64,000 bases of DNA from CAVYWD01 sp963772225 (GTDB taxonomy: Bacteria > Myxococcota > Myxococcia > Myxococcales > UBA5297): positions 1,364,001-1,428,000 of the forward strand of contig CAVYWD010000001.1 in NCBI GenBank assembly GCA_963772225.1, read 5' to 3'. The position numbers and the translations under genes were made by a program. Positions 55,990-63,637 of the stretch are shown piece after piece; within the stretch, counting starts at the first letter, position 1; the number at the start of each line of letters is the position of its first letter. The notes beneath the pieces were generated by a model. It saw only the letters and a program-made list of their open reading frames with translations, searched no databases and was not told the origin of the DNA.

Positions 55990-57174
55990 ATGAACCGCGT
56001 CTGTCCCCTCTTCATTGCGGCCCTCTTGCTTCCCGCAGCCGCATGCGAGCTCGGATCGGCCGATGAGTTGCGGGGGCGGGACGCTGGGCAGCTCCCGTCC
56101 CTCGATTCTGGCTCGGAGACCAGGGATGCAGGTCCGAGCCCAGAGCGAGATGCCGGCAGCACAGCGGACGCGGGCAGCGCGGCGGACGCGGGCAGCGCGG
56201 TGAATGAAGGTGGTGCGGCGGACGCTGGAGGCGCGGCAGACGCCAGCGCTGGCGCGGTCCCGAGCGCGGGATGCGGCAAGACCTCAACGATGACGTTCCA
56301 GGCGGTCCCCAACCAGGATCCGAATGCGGCGGCTGGGTCGGGGAACACCGTAGGTCACGGAGGCGGGGGGTACGTTACAATTCAAAGCGGCGGCGGCTCC
56401 CGTGACTTTGCCATGAGGCTTCCCGACAATTATGACAAGAACCATCCTTACTGGTTGTCCTTCACGTTCCACCCCAATGGCGGCAACGCCTATGGAGTCG
56501 ACAACGGCGGAAGCAACGGGTACGAGATGGCCTATTATGGGCTCCAGAAACAGTCGAACAATGGCGCCATCTTTGTCGCGCCCCAAGGTCTGGGCGGCGG
56601 TTGGGCGAATTCCGGCGGCCAGGATCTGAAATTCGTCGACGACATGGTCAAGCTCATCGAGGACAATTACTGTGTCGACACCACGCACGTCTTCACCCAA
56701 GGCTTCAGCTACGGCGGCGGCATGAGCTACGAGATCGCCTGTGCCCGCGCGAAGGTGTTTCGCGGTGCGGCGATCTACGAGGGAGCGCAGCTCAGCGGGT
56801 GCGACGGTGGAAACGACCCCATCGCCCTCTGGCAAATGGTCGGCCTTGACGACAACACGTGCGGCATGGGGTCGGCGACACCGATACGCGACAGGTTTGT
56901 CAAGAACAACGGCTGCACGGCCCAAGACCCGCCCCAACCCAAGAAAGGTCCTCCCTATCTGAACCCCGGGGGACACATCTGTACCGACTACGCCGGATGC
57001 TCGGCAGGATATCCCGTCCGTTGGTGCGTGCACCAATCTGGTCACGGCAATGCGATCGTCGATGGAACTTCAGACCTGTACAACAGCTGTGCGACAGCGC
57101 CGAAGACCTGCTCGACCTCCTGCCCCTGCAGCTGGGTCCCGGCAGACGTGTGGAAGTGGATGACGGCGCTCTAG
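55990..57174 (+). CDS. CE1/PHB-depolymerase-type esterase lipoprotein (copy 2)
   Basis: 394 residues, paralogue of the 38187 product. The leader ends LLPAAACELG; the linker is a run of ADAGSAADAGSAV-like units to ~95. The catalytic domain keeps RDFAMRLPDNYDKNHPYWL, AIFVAPQGLGGGWAN, nucleophile Ser240 in GFSYGGGMSY, and the C-terminal VHQSGHGNAIVDG with the likely His, as well as the Cys-rich end (CSTSCPCSW). Likely acts on feruloyl or acetyl esters of arabinoxylan. The ATG at 55990 has GGAG a few bases upstream and lies behind a good TGACCC-N18-CTC promoter, unlike copy 1. Confidence 0.87.
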   Translation: MNRVCPLFIAALLLPAAACELGSADELRGRDAGQLPSLDSGSETRDAGPSPERDAGSTADAGSAADAGSAVNEGGAADAGGAADASAGAVPSAGCGKTSTMTFQAVPNQDPNAAAGSGNTVGHGGGGYVTIQSGGGSRDFAMRLPDNYDKNHPYWLSFTFHPNGGNAYGVDNGGSNGYEMAYYGLQKQSNNGAIFVAPQGLGGGWANSGGQDLKFVDDMVKLIEDNYCVDTTHVFTQGFSYGGGMSYEIACARAKVFRGAAIYEGAQLSGCDGGNDPIALWQMVGLDDNTCGMGSATPIRDRFVKNNGCTAQDPPQPKKGPPYLNPGGHICTDYAGCSAGYPVRWCVHQSGHGNAIVDGTSDLYNSCATAPKTCSTSCPCSWVPADVWKWMTAL

Positions 57175-57345
57175 AAACTGGAAACCGGTTCACTTCATGA
57201 GGATGGGCGCAGTGCGGCCGAAGTTGCTCTCTCGGCTGTTCCGGCCGCTCTCAGGCGCGGCCCTGAAATGGGCGGCCAAGAGCGGCGATTGACGCAGCAG
57301 ACGAGGCTCGGCCGCAAGGTCAACGGACGAGAAATCCTCCTTGAG

Positions 57346-57455
57346 GGCCGGCGCAGCCTCGCGTCGATAGGTGACGGTCAATGGTTGATAGCTCTCGGCG
57401 CAAGTCCGGCTCAACAAACACTTGACTCAAGTGCATCGCGTTCGCCGCTAGGCCG
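57346..57455. repeat. Intergenic repeat S, second locus
   Basis: GGCGCAGCCTCGCGTCGATAG, GGTCAATGGTTGATAG and the palindrome CACTTGACTCAAGTG (57419-57433), matching the copy at 32365-32447. It lies between convergent genes. Confidence 0.65.
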
Positions 57456-57601
57456 CTAGGCCCAGGTTGGTCTGGTCGCGCGCGAGCGCGGCGATGACGC
57501 GGGCTTAAGTCCGCGGAGGGCATCGGGGCGGTCATCGATCGGCCTTGTGCCGCGGTGCTTGGAAACAGCACGCGCGCGAGCCTCGAGCGCGGAAGCGCTC
57601 A

Positions 57602-58615
57602 TCAATTGGGCCCGCTGATGACCTCGCACTGATTCAACGGCGTGAGCCACCGGAGAATGTTCAACCAGAAGCGCTGCACTTGGAAGTCGGGGTGCTCAGT
57701 CCACTCGAAGTCGTAGGTGATCCACTCATCGGACCAGGAAAAGACGCGCCCACTCCCGCTTTCGACGGCGCGAGCGACAGGCCACTGATCCTGCAGCGGC
57801 TCCCAAGCGACGAGCGTCCCACCGCCGAGCACCGGATAGCCGCTGTCCACGCCGACGATGGTGATACCGTTTGCGATCGGGTGGTCCGCCCAATGCGTGA
57901 CTCTCGCCGTATCCCATCCACCCGGGACAGTGCTGGAATGGCCGCCCTGGAGGATCTGATCGCTGCCGTATTGCAACCCGAAGGGCTCGAGGAGGCGATT
58001 GACGTTGACGTTCTCGGTCGAATCCGCGTAGCCGAGGAGCGTCGCCATACCACCGCCGTTCATCACCCACTGTTGAACCGCTGTGACCTCGCTCTGCGAA
58101 AACGCACGGCCAAGGCCGTTGCCGACGCCCGACTGCCCCGCCGTGCCCTCGCGAACGTCTTGCACGATGATGACTTGGTATCGATTCAACACCTCCGGGG
58201 TGAGCTCCTGGGCGCCGAGGCTGTCGACCCCGAGCAGCGCCTTTTGCTGGATCCAGTTGCCGAAGACGTCCCCAGTGCCCCACTGGCCTCGGAACCCGAC
58301 CGTCGCGAGCCGAAGGCAGGCGCAGCCGCCGTCGCCGACGAGGTCGCAAGTCCCGACGGAGCCTCCCTCCGAGCCGCCCGTCGCTCCACCGCCGGCGTCT
58401 CCTCCCGTGAGGGTGCTGCTTCCCCCGCCATCGGCCTCGCCGCCACCCGAGCCGCCGGTGTCGGCCGACACCTCACCCGCGTCGACGTCCGAATGCACGC
58501 CATGGGTCCCGGAGCCCGGCGGAGACGCGCACGCGAAAGAAAACGCGCACAAGAGGATGAATCCGGTGCGACAAGAAGCTTGAGCGATTCGGAGCATGGA
58601 GGCGACTCCCCGCAT
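57602..58615 (-). CDS. Lipoprotein with glutamine-amidotransferase-like (DUF4350/ThuA-like) domain
   Basis: 337 residues. The leader ends CAFSFACASP; a Gly/Asp/Ser linker (SADTGGSGGGEADGGGS) runs to ~85. The mature domain begins CACLRLATVGFRGQWGTGDVFGNWIQQK and has LNRYQVIIVQDVREG, QQWVMNGGGMATLLGYAD, HPIANGIT and a final GSGRVFSWSDEWITYDFEW, the pattern of class I amidotransferase-like folds without a nucleophile Cys elbow. Proteins like this are usually non-catalytic or of unknown role. ATG at 58613-58615 with GGAGGAAA upstream. It is the only lipoprotein of this part without an obvious carbohydrate link. Confidence 0.65.
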   Translation of the reverse strand: MRGVASMLRIAQASCRTGFILLCAFSFACASPPGSGTHGVHSDVDAGEVSADTGGSGGGEADGGGSSTLTGGDAGGGATGGSEGGSVGTCDLVGDGGCACLRLATVGFRGQWGTGDVFGNWIQQKALLGVDSLGAQELTPEVLNRYQVIIVQDVREGTAGQSGVGNGLGRAFSQSEVTAVQQWVMNGGGMATLLGYADSTENVNVNRLLEPFGLQYGSDQILQGGHSSTVPGGWDTARVTHWADHPIANGITIVGVDSGYPVLGGGTLVAWEPLQDQWPVARAVESGSGRVFSWSDEWITYDFEWTEHPDFQVQRFWLNILRWLTPLNQCEVISGPN

Positions 58616-58624
58616 TTTCCTCCT

Positions 58625-58655
58625 ATGAAGTGCCTCGTTTCGCGCAATCGGGTCA
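58625..58655 (-). promoter_or_regulatory. TGACCC element upstream of the amidotransferase-like lipoprotein gene
   Basis: Minus strand TGACCC at 58655-58650 with ACTTCATAGG where CTC is expected; it would leave an extremely short leader, so it is a weak member of the set. Confidence 0.3.
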
Positions 58656-58770
58656 AGGCGAGGGACCTGATTCCTGGCCAGGCGCGCCGCCGCGCCCGGT
58701 CGGCGCCTCGAGCCAGGGCGTCGCCCGGCTCCGGGGCGGCGCTCGCCGACCCACGTCACGCCACATTCAC

Positions 58771-58899
58771 CTACTGCAGCGCCAGACAGTACCTGCTCGC
58801 GATGAACCCGTTCGGAAAGTCCTGCTGCACCTCGGTGACGAGCCCGAAGGACGTCGTGGCACAAGCCGCTCGCGGCCTCATCGGGTTTCTTGTCCGCGC
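58771..58899 (-). pseudogene. Possible C-terminal fragment of a lost secreted protein
   Basis: Directly behind the GH29 stop, in the same frame, a protein-like end reads SFGLVTEVQQDFPNGFIASR then YCLALQ and a stop. It has no start of its own and no recognised family. It could be a remnant of a fused or neighbouring gene. Confidence 0.25.
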
Positions 58900-61407
58900 C
58901 TACTTGCCGACGATGGCATCGACGGCCACCGGTCCAGGCCCAAGGTTGATGATGCTGATCGTGTGCTGTCCAGCGGTCAGGCCACTGACTTCGGACACGA
59001 GCTGCTGCGCCTGGCGCCCACCGGAGGTAGACAGGTCCACGGTGTCCTTGGTGTCGCCGTCAATTTGGATCTCAATCTTCCCATTCCCGGATTCCTTCGG
59101 CGCGTAGACGGCGACGTCGGTCCCCGAAAAGGTGGCAGTCCAAATGTCCCCGGTGGTCGAGCTGGTGGTGAGGTCGTTGTTGTAGTCACCGGTTCCGAGG
59201 TTGCTCTTGCGAAGCCATCCGGTATAAACCGCCCCTGGGTCGTCGTCGTTGAACCAGCCCTTGCTGTGCGTGATTCGCAGAACGCGAATCTGCGACGCCA
59301 GCTGCTGATCGGAGATCCCAGGCAGCGCCGACACCGATCCTCCGGGGGTCACCGTCAGCCCGTCACCGCCTTGAGAGAACGTCACCGCCACCGTGGAGCC
59401 GACCAGCTCGACTTTGGACACGGTCCCCAGAGTCGCCCCGCCGGACTTCAGCGCCGAGAGCGTGACCGGGCCGCCGTTCCAATTGAGAAGGGTCGCGTAG
59501 ACATTGCCATTGTTGCGTGTGTAGAGAACTGAATCGTCGCCCCAGACTTCGAATGGGCGGGAGGCATACACGGCTTCGCCGTTGACTTTCAGCCACGAGC
59601 CGATGTCCTTGGCGATTTGGACCAGCGAATCGTCGAAATTCCCCCGGCCACGCTGGGTCAGGTTGAGCATCAAGCTTCCATTTCGGGATACGTTCTGCAT
59701 CAGGGTCGTGACCAGAGACGCGGCACTTGTAAATGACGCCCCCGCCATGTAGTGCCAGTAGGGTCCCTGAATATTGTACTCGGTCTGGAAGGGATAGGCG
59801 CCGATCTGCGACTCCGTCGTCGCCTCACTGCTTCTAACGAGCGATCGCTCGGCCTGCGAAATCAGCGTGGTGTCGGACCCGAAGCTCTCGGAGCTTACCC
59901 CCTTCATGTTCATGACGACGTCCAGCTTTCCCTGATTCCAGGCGAGAGACTTATTGTAGTAGTTCGCCAGGAATGTCGTGGCGATGGATCCGAACCCCAT
60001 CCGGATGCCGAGGTCGATATCGGATTGAGCACCACCGGCGTGGTCGTCGAAGTAGATCAAGTCGGGATGATACTTATCGATGGCCTCGTTCACCCGATAG
60101 AGAAGCTGGGTTCCAAAGGGAGAATTGTTGCACGACTGATTGGCGCAGTCCGTGGTGTGCTCGTAGCCGTAGAGATCCACAGGGTCCATGCCCTCCCACC
60201 ATTTCCCTTTTCCATCCAGAATCGTCTGCATGGCATCGTAGGGGCCGTTCGAGCCACTGGTGTACCGCACCGGCATCCACTGCCCCCACGTGCGCCCCGG
60301 CGAATTGTGGAATCCGATGCCGAAGTGCAGGCCCTTTTGTCGCGCGGCCTGTGCCCACGTGCCGACGACGTCCTGCTTCACTCCGATCCGGACGGAGTTC
60401 CAGGGCTGGTAGGTCGAGTCCCAGTTGTCGAAGTTGTCATGGTGTGCACCCATGGACATGAAGAACTTCACTCCCATTTGAACGTACACATCCATCAAGC
60501 TCGCTGGGTCCCATTGGTCGATGACCCAGTTCTTGCAAATGTCCTTGTAGCCGTAGACAGACGGATCGCCGAAGTGGCTAAGCTGGAAGTTGTAGGAGTC
60601 TTTCCCCGGAATATACATATCGTAGGCGTACCAGTCGCCATGCTCGGGCATGGATTGCGGGTCCCAGTGGGCCCATCCGCCGAACTTGGCGTCACGCCAC
60701 CACTGTGGCGTCGAATAGGTAACGCTCAAGCCCTGCCAGTCGGCCTTGTAGGGACCGTCTGCAGCCTTGAATGGCGACAGGTTCCAGATGTCCGGCGGCA
60801 ACCCAAGGCTTCCGTCGCCGACGATGATCTTGTCGATGTTCACCTCCACGTCGTCGTTGGCGTGGCTGATGGTTGCCTTGGCATTGGCGGGAATCGCAAT
60901 GTCGATGATGGCGTAAAGGAACGAGCCCGTGAGAGCACCCGATGAGTGAACGTTCACCTGGTGGGCGGTGGCTCCGTTGATTGAGACGCTGATCGTGCCG
61001 ACCGACACCGACGCGTAGTGAATTGCCAATCGGCTGGAGGCGGGAAGTCCGGTGGCCTCGGCGCCCTGGCCAACCCCGGCGAGCCCCACCGATGAACCTC
61101 CTGAGGCTGCGCCATCGGTCACCTTGGACGCGCCGCCAACGGGAGCCGGCGTGAACGGCATCGCGAACTCCTGGACGGCGGCGTCCGCGTCGGCGGGGGA
61201 GCCGCCGTCGCGGGGCGCAGCGCCGCTGTCTGCGGCGTTCGTGCCGCTGTCCGCTTTCCCAGAGGCGCCCGCGTCAAACGTCCCTCCGTCCTTGCCGCCG
61301 ATGTGACCCGCGTCGCCAGCGTCATTGGTGTCGATGCTGCCGACGCTGCCGATCGGGCAGGCCGCGAGCGTCGCCAGCAACGAGCATTTCCGGAGCAAGA
61401 GTCGCAT
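58900..61407 (-). CDS. Large multidomain GH29 alpha-L-fucosidase lipoprotein
   Basis: 835 residues, of a different GH29 branch from the other two. The leader ends LATLAACPIG; linker rich in DAG, KADSG to ~80. A CBM35/CBM6-like module lies at ~80-200 (SRLAIHYASVSVGTISVSING, VNIDKIIVGDG). The GH29 barrel follows, with WWRDAKFGGWAHWDPQSMPEHGDWY, MGAHHDNFDNWDS and LIYFDDHAGG carrying the probable nucleophile Asp; then a beta-sandwich and a terminal carbohydrate-binding-like module (DDDPGAVYTGWLRKS, VAVYAPKESGNGKIEIQIDG). The ATG at 61405-61407 lies 12 bases after the CTC promoter element and has no clear ribosome-binding site, so a leaderless transcript is possible. Confidence 0.85.
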   Translation of the reverse strand: MRLLLRKCSLLATLAACPIGSVGSIDTNDAGDAGHIGGKDGGTFDAGASGKADSGTNAADSGAAPRDGGSPADADAAVQEFAMPFTPAPVGGASKVTDGAASGGSSVGLAGVGQGAEATGLPASSRLAIHYASVSVGTISVSINGATAHQVNVHSSGALTGSFLYAIIDIAIPANAKATISHANDDVEVNIDKIIVGDGSLGLPPDIWNLSPFKAADGPYKADWQGLSVTYSTPQWWRDAKFGGWAHWDPQSMPEHGDWYAYDMYIPGKDSYNFQLSHFGDPSVYGYKDICKNWVIDQWDPASLMDVYVQMGVKFFMSMGAHHDNFDNWDSTYQPWNSVRIGVKQDVVGTWAQAARQKGLHFGIGFHNSPGRTWGQWMPVRYTSGSNGPYDAMQTILDGKGKWWEGMDPVDLYGYEHTTDCANQSCNNSPFGTQLLYRVNEAIDKYHPDLIYFDDHAGGAQSDIDLGIRMGFGSIATTFLANYYNKSLAWNQGKLDVVMNMKGVSSESFGSDTTLISQAERSLVRSSEATTESQIGAYPFQTEYNIQGPYWHYMAGASFTSAASLVTTLMQNVSRNGSLMLNLTQRGRGNFDDSLVQIAKDIGSWLKVNGEAVYASRPFEVWGDDSVLYTRNNGNVYATLLNWNGGPVTLSALKSGGATLGTVSKVELVGSTVAVTFSQGGDGLTVTPGGSVSALPGISDQQLASQIRVLRITHSKGWFNDDDPGAVYTGWLRKSNLGTGDYNNDLTTSSTTGDIWTATFSGTDVAVYAPKESGNGKIEIQIDGDTKDTVDLSTSGGRQAQQLVSEVSGLTAGQHTISIINLGPGPVAVDAIVGK

Positions 61408-61413
61408 GGCACA

Positions 61414-61443
61414 TGAGAGGTTCGGAAGTGCGAGACAGGGTCA
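61414..61443 (-). promoter_or_regulatory. TGACCC-N18-CTC promoter of the large GH29 gene
   Basis: Minus strand TGACCC at 61443-61438 and CTCTCA at 61419-61414, spacing 18, the same CTCTCA as at 55933. Confidence 0.7.
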
Positions 61444-61461
61444 AGAAGAAAATGCGCGGCA

Positions 61462-61644
61462 CTAACGCGCTGCTTCGAGGTGTCGTGCTGCATCTCCTCG
61501 GCGGGGCCGAAGTCGTAGCGCCTCGGCCTCCGACGAGCTCCAAGCGGTGGCAAGTACCGTGTCTGCCTTCAGCACCCTCAGCGCCCGCACCCGCTTGTAG
61601 CCGTCGACGACCACGTGCACGCCGTGCTCTTCCGCCACGACCAA
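61462..61644 (-). pseudogene. ParB-like (ParB/Srx domain) gene remnant
   Basis: About 45 residues, VVVAEEHGVHVVVDGYKRVR then ALRVLKADTVLATAWSSSEAEAL, match the core of ParB-like N-terminal domains (VVVDGYKRVRAL). No upstream or downstream continuation. Such genes often accompany transposases in this group. Confidence 0.5.
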
Positions 61645-61649
61645 ACGTG

Positions 61650-61825
61650 GACGTGCGCTTGAAATGACGCCAAGCGATCACAGCCCCGTGCTCGGTATGG
61701 CTGGAACGTGAAAACACGAACTCCGACTGGCCGTCTCCGTCGTAGTCGCCGGCTTCAACGACCTCGAGCGACTCGCCGACGTGCACCAACTCACCCATTC
61801 GTCGATGACGCGAAGAGCCCGTCAA
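61650..61825 (-). pseudogene. VCBS/FG-GAP repeat protein remnant
   Basis: GESLEVVEAGDYDGDGQSEF and VFSRSSHTEHGAVIAW carry the DxDGDGxxE calcium-loop pattern of FG-GAP/VCBS proteins. Only the last part of a gene is left. Confidence 0.45.
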
Positions 61826-61842
61826 GTGATAGCCTGCGCGAC

Positions 61843-62574
61843 ATGACTGAACGCCACATTGTAGGCATGGGCGGCGGCGGCTTCCATATGGAGCCTGAAA
61901 ACCCGCTCCTCGACGACTTCGTGCTGAGCTTGTCTCGGCGTAGGCCCGCGCGCATCTGCCTGGTGCCGACCGCGAGCGGCGACAACCGCGAACTGATCAT
62001 TCGATTCTATCGCGCCTTCAGCGGGCGCGCGATTCCCACTGATCTCACGTTGATCGGCTCGCCGCAGCTGTCGACGAACCCGCCGCGATCGAGCCAGCTC
62101 GAGAGCTTCGTGCTGGACCAAGACATCCTATACGTGAGCGGCGGCACCGCGGTAAACATGCTCGCCCTGTGGCGCGCACATGGGCTCGACACGTTGTTGC
62201 GTAAAGCGTGGGAGCAAGGCGTGGTGATGGCCGGCATGAGCGCGGGGCTCATCTGCTGGTTCGAGGAATTCATCGATACATCGATGACCGGCAAGCCGAC
62301 GCGCATGCGCGACGGGCTCGGCATCTTGAAAGGCAGCGCGTCGCCTCACTTCGACGTCGCGCCCGAGCGGCGCCCTGGCTATCGCAGCATGGTCGAGCAA
62401 GGCCTCGCCGAAGGTTATGGCGTCGACGACGGCGCCGCGCTGCACTTCAAAGGCACCGAGCTCGCCGAGGCGGTCTGCTCGCGGCCCAACGCTGCTGCTT
62501 ATCGCATCGCGCGCGGCGCCGATGGCAAAGTCGGCGAGGAAAAGCTGCCGACCCGCTTTCTCGGCGCTCACTAG
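61843..62574 (+). CDS. Peptidase S51 (PepE/cyanophycinase-like)
   Basis: 243 residues, cytoplasmic. S51 family: MGGGGFHMEPENPLLDDFVLSLS, RICLVPTASGDN, ILYVSGGTAVNMLALWRAHGLD, the nucleophile elbow GVVMAGMSAGLICWFEEF with Ser in GMSAG, LGILKGSASPHFD, and YGVDDGAALHFKG. The length fits alpha-aspartyl dipeptidase-like members better than exported cyanophycinases. It would cleave Asp-containing dipeptides, though the exact substrate is uncertain. The stop TAG is the first triplet of a 3'-end palindromic repeat. Less GC-biased codon use than its neighbours. Confidence 0.88.
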   Translation: MTERHIVGMGGGGFHMEPENPLLDDFVLSLSRRRPARICLVPTASGDNRELIIRFYRAFSGRAIPTDLTLIGSPQLSTNPPRSSQLESFVLDQDILYVSGGTAVNMLALWRAHGLDTLLRKAWEQGVVMAGMSAGLICWFEEFIDTSMTGKPTRMRDGLGILKGSASPHFDVAPERRPGYRSMVEQGLAEGYGVDDGAALHFKGTELAEAVCSRPNAAAYRIARGADGKVGEEKLPTRFLGAH

Positions 62575-62725
62575 TCCCTTCGGCGCGAACTCTCGTGCAG
62601 GCTGGCAAAGACCCCAGGCTCCAGACCCCAGGTCCCAGGTCCCAGGAACTGCAGTGCCCGGAGCCTGGGGTCTGGAATCTGGAGCCTAAGGCAACCCTCG
62701 TTTGTTCCGGCTCGGCCGGGTTAGG
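62572..62725 (+). repeat. 3'-end palindromic repeat, copy 5 (after the S51 peptidase gene)
   Basis: Complete copy: TAGTCCCTTCGGCGCGAAC, then arms CCAGACCCCAGG/CCTGGGGTCTGG (12 bp perfect) and AGGCTCC/GGAGCCT (7 bp), and GGCAACCCTCGTTTG...GGCCGGGTTAGG. Confidence 0.85.
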
Positions 62726-62827
62726 TACACGGCAAAAGCCGATGGACCGCCAAAACCTCGCCTTCGCACCTCGGATTTCGGGTACGCTGCGGATCGAGTT
62801 GGCGCGGGTAGCGAAAGGATTTGCGAC

Positions 62828-63637
62828 GTGTTGCTGAAGGCGCTTCGAGTAACGCTGTTCTGGGCGCTCTGGGGGTGGGCTGGGAGCGCGGCCGCCGCGA
62901 AGCTGCCGAAGGTCGTCGTGCTCGGGCTCAAGCCCATCGACGACGCGAGCCGCGAGCTCGCCTCGAACCTCACCGAGGTCCTCACGACGGATTTGGCGAA
63001 GGCCGGGCTTTACGATGTCGTGAGCGAGAGCGAGATCGGCTCGCTCATCGGCCTCGAGCAGCGGCGGCAGCTCTTGGGCTGCACCGACGACGGGTGCCTA
63101 TCGGAGATCGGCGGGGCGCTCGGGGGCGACCTCGCGCTCTTGGGCACGGTGGGCCGGCTCGGATCGCAGCTTAGGGTCGACCTCAAGATCGTCGACCTGA
63201 AGCGGATGAGGATTCTCGCCCGCGACGGCGCGCTGGCCCGCTCGGTCGACGAGCTCCTTGCGTCGGGTCGCGCCGCCCTCCGCTCGATGGTGCGAAGCCC
63301 GTCGAAGGGCCCCGCCGCCGGAGCGCGGCCCGAGGTCCAGGCGCGCGCCGATCGGGGCTCCGCCCCGTACGTCTTCCTCGGCACGGGCGCGGCGGCGCTC
63401 GTCGGGGGCGGCGTACTCGTCGGACTCACGGTGGCGCACAAGCGGGAGCTCACGTACCAACAGGCGGACGTGCGGGCCTCGGCGGGGTTCATCTTGGCAG
63501 GCGCCGGGCTTGCCGCGGCGGCGACCGGGGTCGTCTGGGCCGTGCTGGGCAAGAGTTCGGCCGGCGCCCGCACGCCCGAGCTCTCAGTCGCGCCGTTAGC
63601 GAGCGGCGTCGCGATGGGCGCGGCGGTGCACTTCTGA
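62828..63637 (+). CDS. Exported TolB/FlgO-like protein with C-terminal membrane helices
   Basis: 269 residues. The start is taken as GTG at 62828 (AAAGGA upstream), giving a signal peptide (LLKALRVTLFWALWGWAGSAAAA). The N-terminal domain KLPKVVVLGLKPIDDASREL, TEVLTTDLAKAGLYDVVSESEI, LLGCTDDGCLSEIGGALGGDLALLGTVGRLGSQLRVDLKIVDL has the fold pattern of FlgO/LpoB/TolB-N-like periplasmic proteins that is common in myxobacteria. Two hydrophobic segments (YVFLGTGAAALVGGGVLVGLTV and FILAGAGLAAAATGVVWAVL) near the end are probably transmembrane. The stop overlaps the next start as TGATG. Role unknown. Confidence 0.7.
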   Translation: MLLKALRVTLFWALWGWAGSAAAAKLPKVVVLGLKPIDDASRELASNLTEVLTTDLAKAGLYDVVSESEIGSLIGLEQRRQLLGCTDDGCLSEIGGALGGDLALLGTVGRLGSQLRVDLKIVDLKRMRILARDGALARSVDELLASGRAALRSMVRSPSKGPAAGARPEVQARADRGSAPYVFLGTGAAALVGGGVLVGLTVAHKRELTYQQADVRASAGFILAGAGLAAAATGVVWAVLGKSSAGARTPELSVAPLASGVAMGAAVHF

